Below are positions 15,424 to 21,294 of a DNA stretch of 32,439 nucleotides, in pieces (within the stretch, counting starts at the first letter, position 1; each line of letters begins with the position of its first letter). Where the stretch lies: positions 1-32,439 of the forward strand of contig CABTXP010000014.1 in NCBI GenBank assembly GCA_902488815.1. Direction: 5' to 3'. The stretch comes from an uncultured Eubacteriales bacterium (GTDB taxonomy: Bacteria; Bacillota; Clostridia; Tissierellales; Peptoniphilaceae). The notes under the pieces are model-generated. The model was not told the DNA's origin and did no database searches. It was given only the letters and a program-made list of their open reading frames with translations. A program made the translations under genes and the position numbers.

Positions 15424-16491
15424 TTATTTTACTATTTGAATGTCCTTGGGATATGAGTTAAGGACTTTGCAACCGTCCTTTGTAACAAGTACCAGGTCCT
15501 CTATACGCACGCCTACTCCTCCCGGCACATAAATCCCCGGTTCAACGGAAAAGATCATGCCTTCTTCCGCGACAACGTCCGATGACTGTGACACGTCGGG
15601 GAGCTCGTGGACATCAATACCTATAAAGTGTCCCGTCCTGTGAGTAAAGTATTCGCCGTAGCCCGCTTCCGTAATTACATCTCTTGCTGCTTTGTCAATG
15701 TCCTTTAACAAAACTCCCGGCTTTATAATTGAAATTGCCGTTTCATTTGCCTTTCTCACAATGTTGTAAATTTTTTCCCCTTCCTCAGGCACTTCTTTGT
15801 AGAAAAATGTTCTCGTCATGTCGGAGCAATAGTCTTTGTAAATACATCCCATGTCCACTACCATTGTATCTCCCGCCTCGGGAAGAGTGTGATCATTTTC
15901 GTGGTGGGGGTCCGAGGCATTTACACCGTAGGCAATTATCGGTTCAAAGGAATATTCTTCCGAGCCCAACTCTCTGTAAAAATCTATGAGCTTTCCCGCC
16001 ATTTGAAGTTCGGACTTCCCTTTTGAAAGCTCTTCCTTCATCATTGCCATGGCCTTGTCGTTTATAACGGACGCTTCTTCCATGAGTTTAATTTCTTCCT
16101 CGTCCTTTACGGCGCGAAGATTGTCTATAAGCTCAGATCCTACGCTGAATTTTCTGTAGGAGTCGTGTTTTAAAAGAGGCAGAAGAATTTTCGCCTCCAT
16201 GTTTTTGTCCACTCCTATATCATTGCCGCTAAGTTCTTCTCCTATTACATCAATTTTATCGTCAGTGTCGGAAATCCATTTGTATTTTAAATTTTCATTT
16301 TCTTTTCTCAAAAACAACTTGTTAATAACAAGTGTAGGCTTTTTTCCGGGTCTTACAATTAGAGCCAAAAGCCTTTCGCCGGGCTCAATATCTTCTCCCG
16401 TGAGATACTTAATACTGTGTTTATCTGTAACAATTAAAGTGCTGTAGCCTTCTTCTTTCATCTTGGCTGTCAATTTGTCAATTCTTTTCAT
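15424..16491 (-). CDS. Xaa-Pro peptidase (M24 family)
   Basis: This 355-residue cytoplasmic metallopeptidase cleaves X-Pro bonds in peptides. It has a creatinase N-terminal domain (about 1-115) and an M24 catalytic domain. The metal ligands are visible in order: Asp in VVDMGC, Asp in YCSDMTRTF, His in HRTGHFIGIDVHE, Glu in SVEPGIY and Glu in VRIEDLV. I chose ATG 16491 because GGAGGGCGAT directly precedes it; the ORF is open 17 codons further, but that extension would overlap the terminator of the gene upstream. It suits a peptide-fermenting life style. Prolidase versus aminopeptidase P activity cannot be separated by eye. Confidence 0.92.
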   Translation of the reverse strand: MKRIDKLTAKMKEEGYSTLIVTDKHSIKYLTGEDIEPGERLLALIVRPGKKPTLVINKLFLRKENENLKYKWISDTDDKIDVIGEELSGNDIGVDKNMEAKILLPLLKHDSYRKFSVGSELIDNLRAVKDEEEIKLMEEASVINDKAMAMMKEELSKGKSELQMAGKLIDFYRELGSEEYSFEPIIAYGVNASDPHHENDHTLPEAGDTMVVDMGCIYKDYCSDMTRTFFYKEVPEEGEKIYNIVRKANETAISIIKPGVLLKDIDKAARDVITEAGYGEYFTHRTGHFIGIDVHELPDVSQSSDVVAEEGMIFSVEPGIYVPGGVGVRIEDLVLVTKDGCKVLNSYPKDIQIVK

Positions 16492-16522
16492 ATCGCCCTC
16501 CAAATCAATTCTACCATTAAAT

Positions 16523-16557
16523 AAAAAAATCTCCATAACCAACGGTTAAAGAGATTT
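16523..16557 (-). terminator. Terminator of the ImmA-like gene
   Basis: On the minus strand AATCTC and TAACC segments pair with their complements (GAGATT, GGTTA), with a short symmetric bulge, and are followed by a T tract. The 5' arm lies in the last codons of the protease gene. Confidence 0.75.
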
Positions 16558-17061
16558 AAAAAATGTACTGTCCGGATATTCACTTAAATTAAAATTGTAG
16601 CCCCGCCTTTGCATTTCGTTTAACTTAAATATCATCATGTTAATATTTACGGAGAAAATTTTGGCAAGTTCCTCGTAGGAAAAGCCTCTTTTAATGTATT
16701 CAAAGACTTCTTCTTCGTCCAAGAGGAGATGGGCGGCAAAAATATTCGCCTCAATTTCCATTTGAGTCTTAATGTCAAAGAGAGAGTATTCAATTAAGTC
16801 GGAAGACTTGGCTTCAGCTCTGTGGTAAAAGTCGTGGCCAAGCTCATGGGCAAAGACCATGGCACGAAGATTTGAGTCCATGTCTGCGTTGTAAATTACA
16901 AAGGGCACATCATCTATTATCTTGTAAAGGGCAAGAACTTTTGTGTCCCTAAGAGCGGGCAGAAGTTCTACACTTCTCTCCTTTAAAATAGTCTCTGCGG
17001 ACCTTGTGCCGTGAAACTCAATGAGCTTTTTTACATCTTCGTAAATTGAATTGCCCTTCAA
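16546..17061 (-). CDS. ImmA/IrrE-family metallopeptidase
   Basis: This 171-residue protein is of the COG2856 family. FAHELGHDF gives the HEXXH zinc site (His72, Glu73, His76), and EIEANIFAAHLLL gives the third ligand Glu104. Family members cut a partner XRE-type repressor: ImmA cuts ImmR in ICEBs1, and IrrE/PprI cuts DdrO in Deinococcus. The gene starts within the last 4 bases of the XRE gene, a typical protease-repressor pair. There is no neighbouring integrase or conjugation gene, so it looks like a chromosomal stress switch rather than part of an element. Target and trigger are inferred. Confidence 0.9.
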   Translation of the reverse strand: MKGNSIYEDVKKLIEFHGTRSAETILKERSVELLPALRDTKVLALYKIIDDVPFVIYNADMDSNLRAMVFAHELGHDFYHRAEAKSSDLIEYSLFDIKTQMEIEANIFAAHLLLDEEEVFEYIKRGFSYEELAKIFSVNINMMIFKLNEMQRRGYNFNLSEYPDSTFFKSL

Positions 17062-17450
17062 TCTCTACCTCTGTTTTTATTAATTTCCTTTGCCTTAAAA
17101 TAAGCTTCCTGAATTGCAAGTAGCACAGTCTCCTTGTCCTCTTCGGAAATAGTGCCGCCGGCAAAAAGAGCACTTGCATCTTTTATCAAGTCTTCCGCTT
17201 CCTTTAAACTTTTAGATCCGTGAAGCTCTCTCACATTTACAATAAATTGACTTGAGCTGTCCATGAGATAGTTTAAGTCCACGTTAAATAACTTGGACAT
17301 GTTGATGTAAGTCTCGCGCCTGGAGGGATGTCTCTCTCCCAACTCATATCCTTTGTAGGTGCGAACTGATACACCGATCTTCTCAGCCGCTTCGGGTTGT
17401 GTCAACTTTAATCCTTTGCGCAACGCTCTTAACTTATCTTTAAATTCCAT
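17058..17450 (-). CDS. XRE-family repressor paired with ImmA-like protease
   Basis: This 130-residue protein has an N-terminal helix-turn-helix (about 5-60, KLTQPEAAEKIGVSVRTYKGYE) and a linker. A C-terminal region (about 82-125) carries SALFAGGTISEEDKE, typical of repressors encoded next to ImmA-like proteases; the Leu95-Phe96-Ala region is a plausible cleavage segment by analogy with ImmR. It probably binds the intergenic region at 17463-17541 and represses dinB and itself. GGAGG precedes the ATG by 6 bases. It is transcribed divergently from dinB and overlaps the protease gene. Confidence 0.9.
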   Translation of the reverse strand: MEFKDKLRALRKGLKLTQPEAAEKIGVSVRTYKGYELGERHPSRRETYINMSKLFNVDLNYLMDSSSQFIVNVRELHGSKSLKEAEDLIKDASALFAGGTISEEDKETVLLAIQEAYFKAKEINKNRGRD

Positions 17451-17462
17451 TTTAACCTCCTA

Positions 17463-17491
17463 TTGACAGTGCAACTTTGTGCACATATAAT
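17463..17491 (+). promoter_or_regulatory. Perfect-consensus promoter of dinB with GTGCA palindrome
   Basis: TTGACA (17463-17468), a 17-base spacer and TATAAT (17486-17491) match the sigma-A consensus at all 12 positions. The spacer starts with GTGCA and has TGCAC six bases later, an inverted repeat suited to a repressor. Such a strong promoter for a Y-family polymerase implies that it is normally shut. Confidence 0.9.
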
Positions 17492-17512
17492 CTAAGTGTC
17501 ATCTATAACACG

Positions 17513-17541
17513 ATTATATTTTTATATTGCACTTTTGTCAA
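17513..17541 (-). promoter_or_regulatory. Perfect-consensus promoter of the XRE-ImmA operon
   Basis: On the minus strand TTGACA (17536-17541), 17 bases and TATAAT (17513-17518) are again a full match. The spacer carries AAAGTGCAA, related to the element in the opposite promoter. The -35 overlaps the dinB ribosome site, and the predicted transcript crosses the dinB promoter. Confidence 0.9.
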
Positions 17542-17551
17542 GAGGTAAAAA

Positions 17552-18793
17552 ATGGAAAGAACAATAATACATTCAGACATGAATAACGCCTATGCAACAA
17601 TTGAGGCCTCACTTAACCCGGACCTCAGAGGGAAGGCCATTGCCGTCTGCGGTTCCACTGAGGACAGACACGGCATAGTCCTTGCGAAGAGCAGAGAGGC
17701 AAAGGCACTTGGCATAAAGACGGGAGAGGTAATATGGCAGGCGAAAAACAAGTGCCCCGATTTAATTATCGTACCTCCCCACTACGACGAGTACCTTAAA
17801 TACTCAAAGGCCATTAGAGAAATTTATTACAGCTACACAAATTTAGTCGAGCCCTTCGGCATTGACGAGGCGTGGCTCGATGTGACAAACTCTCTTCACC
17901 TTTTCGGCAGCGGAAGAGCCATTGCAGACGACATTAGGTATAGGGCAAAAACAGAACTTGGCATCACAGTAAGTATAGGCATAAGTTTTAACAAGGTCTT
18001 TGCAAAAATGGGAAGCGATATGAAGAAGTACGATGCCGTGACGGAGATTCCCAAGGACCGCTTTAAAGAAATTTTGTGGCAAAAAAATGTGGAAGATATT
18101 TTAGGCGTGGGACGTGCCACGAAGAAAAAACTAAATGACATGGGAATTTTTAACCTTGGTCAATTGGCTGCTGCAAACCCGGAAGTTCTCAGAAAGAAGC
18201 TTGGCGTGTGGGGAGTATATCTTCACGACAATGCAAACGGCTTTGACGAAAGCCCCGTTGCGGACAGAGACTTTAAAGACGTAATAAAGTCCATAGGTCA
18301 CGGCACCACTTGCACCAAGGACCTTTATACAAGGGATGAAGTCCTCCACGTCTTTATGGAGCTTTCACTCACCGTGTCCAAAAGACTTAGAGAAGAAGGT
18401 TTGGAAGCCACAGGCGTGCAAATTCACGTGAGGGATAAAAATTTAATGAGCAGAAATTATCAGGGACATTTAAACTGCGCCACAATGAGTTCCGTTTTAA
18501 TAAGCGAGTGTGCCATGAAAATATTTAACGAGTCCCACGACTTTGACATCCCTATAAGGTCTCTCACTGTGAGGGCGATAAATTTGGTAAAGGAAAGTAA
18601 TTACAAACAGTGCTCCATGTTTATAGACAACAAGAGACAAATGGCCTGGGAAAAAATCGACAAGGTCATTTACAATGTGAGGGACAAGTACGGCAAGGAC
18701 GCCATTACCTTTGCAGGACTTATGGGAGATATAAAAGTGGCGCGGGACAAAAACATAATCTCCACTCTCCCGGGAAGCAGGAGTTTAAATTAA
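17552..18793 (+). CDS. dinB: Y-family DNA polymerase (Pol IV/DinB type)
   Basis: This 413-residue translesion polymerase has the palm motifs HSDMNNAYATIE (catalytic Asp9, Tyr14 at the steric gate) and FGIDEAWLDVT (Asp105, Glu106). It also has the ILGVGRATKKKL helix-hairpin-helix near 182-195 and a little-finger domain. QCSMF near residue 352 is a possible sliding-clamp-binding peptide. It copies past damaged bases without proofreading. The YATIE variant recalls the UvrX/YqjW-like Firmicute subgroup. AAGAGGT precedes the ATG. The divergent XRE-ImmA pair suggests damage-induced expression. A terminator follows directly. Confidence 0.95.
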   Translation: MERTIIHSDMNNAYATIEASLNPDLRGKAIAVCGSTEDRHGIVLAKSREAKALGIKTGEVIWQAKNKCPDLIIVPPHYDEYLKYSKAIREIYYSYTNLVEPFGIDEAWLDVTNSLHLFGSGRAIADDIRYRAKTELGITVSIGISFNKVFAKMGSDMKKYDAVTEIPKDRFKEILWQKNVEDILGVGRATKKKLNDMGIFNLGQLAAANPEVLRKKLGVWGVYLHDNANGFDESPVADRDFKDVIKSIGHGTTCTKDLYTRDEVLHVFMELSLTVSKRLREEGLEATGVQIHVRDKNLMSRNYQGHLNCATMSSVLISECAMKIFNESHDFDIPIRSLTVRAINLVKESNYKQCSMFIDNKRQMAWEKIDKVIYNVRDKYGKDAITFAGLMGDIKVARDKNIISTLPGSRSLN

Positions 18794-18797
18794 GTAT

Positions 18798-18824
18798 AAG
18801 ATCGACATGTGTCGGTCTTTTTTT
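18798..18824 (+). terminator. Terminator of dinB
   Basis: AAGATCGACA pairs with TGTCGGTCTT (one G-T pair) across a tight loop and is followed by T residues, 5 bases after the dinB stop. Confidence 0.85.
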
Positions 18825-18978
18825 ATTGAAAAATTTATTTATTATATTCCACGACTTGTCGTTAATTTATAGCAAACGTATTCATATTAAAATGTTTTCA
18901 TATTTCAATTTGAGCATTTAAACAAAAAAATATTTTTAATACTTTGTTTTTATCTTAGCAATACGGGGTAAAAATTTA

Positions 18979-19023
18979 TTGAGTAACGAGTTCTAACTCA
19001 ACAATATAATGAAATCGTTTTTA
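18979..19023 (+). promoter_or_regulatory. Candidate promoter and operator of the CoA-transferase operon
   Basis: The 262-base gap before the hydratase gene holds no gene. At 19005-19010 is a perfect TATAAT without a good -35 at the right distance. Just upstream, TTGAGT (18979-18984) and ACTCAA (18996-19001) form an inverted repeat with a nested GAGTT-CT-AACTC at 18988-18999. At 19010-19023, TGAAATCGTTTTTA matches a catabolite-response element at all but one position. A weak -35 with operators on both sides fits an activator- or repressor-controlled operon, but no factor can be named. Confidence 0.4.
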
Positions 19024-19055
19024 TTTATGTTAGTAAAAATATAAGGAGGTAGTGT

Positions 19056-19850
19056 ATGAAATTTGAAAAGCTGAATTATTCAGTGGAAGACGGAATAGGC
19101 ATAATTGAAATGACCTATTTGAAAAATTTAAACGCCATTGACGAGCAAATGGCGGACGAATTGTTTGAGGCTCTTATGGAAGCTGAAAATAATCCGGAGG
19201 TAAAGGTTGTAATCTTAAAAGGATCTGAGCGCGCTTTCTCGGCAGGCGGGGACATAGGTTACTTCTATGATCTAATTAAAGCCGGCGGAGAAGTAAATAT
19301 GGACGGCTTAATCGGCAAGGTTGGAAAAGTTGCAGACGGCATGAGAAAAATGAGCAAGATTGTAATCGCAGAAGTTTGCTCTGTAGCAGCAGGTGCAGGT
19401 GTAAGTTTGGCTTTGGGTGCAGACTTTATTATCAGCGACGAAGATGCAAAATACATACTTGCCTTTGTAAACTTGGGACTTGTTCCCGACACTGGAGCTA
19501 CATACTTGCTATCAAAGAGCATCGGCGTAACGAGAACTTTGGAACTTGCAGCTACGGGAAGACCGTTGGATGCAAAAGAAGCTAAGGAATGGGGACTTAT
19601 ATACAAATTGGCAAAGAAGGATGAACTTGAAGAAGTCACTATGAAATTTGCCAAAAAGATTGCAGCAGGCCCGTTAATTTCTTACAAGAACATAAAGAAA
19701 CAAATCTATGATGCAAACTTTAAAGACTATAAGGAATGGCTTGACAAAACGGAAGTGCCTTCACAGGCTGAATGCTCGGCATCAATGGACTTCCAGGAAG
19801 GTTGCAAGGCCTTTATGGAAAAACGCAAAGCTGTATTTGAAGGAAAATAA
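19056..19850 (+). CDS. Enoyl-CoA hydratase/isomerase family protein
   Basis: This 264-residue crotonase-fold protein shows the oxyanion-hole motifs RAFSAGGDIG (59-68) and SVAAGAGVSLALGADF. The two hydratase glutamates are not in their usual places: the GGGCELA-type Glu is replaced (GAGVSLA), and the second position is FVNLGLVPDTGAT, with Asp145 as in PaaG-type isomerases. I therefore lean to isomerase or another crotonase activity rather than crotonyl-CoA hydratase. GGAGG lies 7 bases before the ATG. It is the first gene of an operon with a CoA-transferase (11-base gap), so its substrate is probably the CoA ester made there. Confidence 0.85.
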   Translation: MKFEKLNYSVEDGIGIIEMTYLKNLNAIDEQMADELFEALMEAENNPEVKVVILKGSERAFSAGGDIGYFYDLIKAGGEVNMDGLIGKVGKVADGMRKMSKIVIAEVCSVAAGAGVSLALGADFIISDEDAKYILAFVNLGLVPDTGATYLLSKSIGVTRTLELAATGRPLDAKEAKEWGLIYKLAKKDELEEVTMKFAKKIAAGPLISYKNIKKQIYDANFKDYKEWLDKTEVPSQAECSASMDFQEGCKAFMEKRKAVFEGK

Positions 19851-19861
19851 AGGAGGCGCCT

Positions 19862-20581
19862 ATGAAATCTAAAGTTGCAACATTGGAGGAAATAATACCT
19901 CTATTTAAAAGCGGACAGACCATACTTTTCGGCGATTGGCACGGCGAACTTTCCGCCGAAGAAATTATTTCCGCACTTCTTGAAACCGACATTAACGACA
20001 TACACGCAGTTGCAGTTTCAGGCGGAATGATTGACCAAGGTTTGGGACGCTTGATTCACAAGAAAAAAGTTTCGACATTGGCGACAACTCACATCGGACT
20101 CAATCCCGAAGTCAAAGACCAAATGAATTCAAAGGACATTGAAGTGGAATTTATTCCGCAAGGAACTTTTGCCGAACGTATCAGATGCGGCGGTGCAGGT
20201 TTAGGCGGTTGCTTAACACCTACAGGCGTGGGCACGGATGTGGAAAAAGGCAAAGAAAAAATTACAATTAACGGCAAAGAATATCTCTTGGAACTTCCCA
20301 TCAGAGGAGATATCGCTCTTATTAAAGCCGAAAAAGCAGATGAGTACGGCAACATTAAATTCAGATTGACGGGAAGAGCTTGCAACAAGTACATGGCATT
20401 TGCGGCAGATACGGTAATCTGTGAAGTTGAAGACTTGGTTGAAGTGGGAGAGTTGGACCCTGATGAGATAGATGTACCTGCTCCTGTAATCGACTACATA
20501 TATGTAAGACAAGGGGAAAAGAAACCACTGTGCCCAATGTGGCAAAGAGCAAAGGCAAAAGCTGAGGGAGGCGGAAAATAA
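19862..20581 (+). CDS. CoA-transferase subunit A (AtoD-like)
   Basis: This 239-residue family I CoA-transferase alpha subunit has GGAGLGGCLTPTGVGTDVEKGK near 120, ELPIRGDIALIKAEKADEYGN and VGELDPDEIDVPAPVIDYI near the C-terminus, all AtoD/SCOT-type. With the beta subunit it moves CoA between short-chain acids. In lysine fermenters such an enzyme uses butyryl-CoA and acetoacetate, so it could recycle the acetoacetate made by Kce at the left of the window; that link is inferred. AGGAGG precedes ATG 19862. Its stop shares one base with the start of subunit B, as expected for a stoichiometric heteromer. Confidence 0.9.
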   Translation: MKSKVATLEEIIPLFKSGQTILFGDWHGELSAEEIISALLETDINDIHAVAVSGGMIDQGLGRLIHKKKVSTLATTHIGLNPEVKDQMNSKDIEVEFIPQGTFAERIRCGGAGLGGCLTPTGVGTDVEKGKEKITINGKEYLLELPIRGDIALIKAEKADEYGNIKFRLTGRACNKYMAFAADTVICEVEDLVEVGELDPDEIDVPAPVIDYIYVRQGEKKPLCPMWQRAKAKAEGGGK

Positions 20582-21243
20582 TGACAGAACTTAAAGGACG
20601 CGCACTAATTGCAGCTCGCTGCGCTAAGTTTTTTAAAAATGGAGACTTTGTCAATTTAGGTATCGGCCTTCCGGCAATGTGTGTAAATTATTTGCCTGAA
20701 GGTGTAGACCTTTGGCTTGAATCGGAAATAGGTATTGTAGGCTCCGGTCCCTCACCTTCATGGGATAAAGTTGATCCCGACTTAATAGACGCGGGAGGAC
20801 AACCTGCAACGGTTATTAAAGGCGGCTCAATAATAGACCACGACATTTCCTTCGCATTAATTCGCGGAGGACATATTGACGCAACAGTCCTGGGAACTTT
20901 GCAAGTGGATCAGGAAGGTTCAATTGCAAACTGGACTATCCCCGGCAAACTTGTCCCGGGCATGGGCGGTGCCATGGACCTTTGTGCAGGAATTAAAAAA
21001 ATAATTGTCGCAACAGATCACTGCGAAAAAAGCGGTGCATCAAAAATTTTAAAAAAATGCACTCTTCCCCTTACGGGAGAAAAATGCGTTACGGATATAG
21101 TCACTGAAAGATGTTATTTTGAAGTGGATAAGGAAAAAGGACTTATCTTGAGAGAATTGGCACCCGGCTACACGGTTGAAGACATTAGAGCTTGTACTGA
21201 AGCGGACTTTATCGTCCCCGACGAAGTGTGTGTTATGTGCTAA
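20581..21243 (+). CDS. CoA-transferase subunit B (AtoA-like)
   Basis: This 220-residue beta subunit is of normal length. The catalytic glutamate that forms the glutamyl-CoA thioester in this family lies in SENG; here the motif is SEIG (48-51, Glu49), with Asn replaced by Ile. The flanking GIGLPAMCVNYLPEG and PGMGGAMDL blocks are typical. The ATG overlaps the stop of subunit A (TAATG). The Asn-to-Ile change may reflect a different acid partner from the usual acetoacetate enzyme, so the exact substrate is left open. A strong terminator follows. Confidence 0.9.
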   Translation: MTELKGRALIAARCAKFFKNGDFVNLGIGLPAMCVNYLPEGVDLWLESEIGIVGSGPSPSWDKVDPDLIDAGGQPATVIKGGSIIDHDISFALIRGGHIDATVLGTLQVDQEGSIANWTIPGKLVPGMGGAMDLCAGIKKIIVATDHCEKSGASKILKKCTLPLTGEKCVTDIVTERCYFEVDKEKGLILRELAPGYTVEDIRACTEADFIVPDEVCVMC

Positions 21244-21251
21244 AAAAAATT

Positions 21252-21276
21252 GCCGGACTTATGTCCGGCTTTTTTT
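21252..21276. terminator. Bidirectional terminator
   Basis: A perfect 7-bp stem, GCCGGAC with GTCCGGC around TTAT, has T residues on one side and A residues on the other. It ends the CoA-transferase operon and probably also the convergent P-type ATPase gene. Confidence 0.93.
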
Positions 21277-21294
21277 ATGCTTATCTTTATTTAG

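Noticed and set aside
16492..16542. A 17-codon extension of the M24 peptidase.
   Set aside because: A strong GGAGGG site precedes ATG 16491, and the extension would run through the terminator of the protease gene.
16546..17450. The XRE-ImmA pair as a remnant of an integrative element.
   Set aside because: No integrase, excisionase, conjugation gene or flanking repeat is present, and base composition does not change; the divergent dinB gives a better explanation.
18851..18862. A short palindrome, ACGAC-TT-GTCGT, in the gap after dinB.
   Set aside because: It is too short, has no T tract, and is far from any promoter, so it may be chance.
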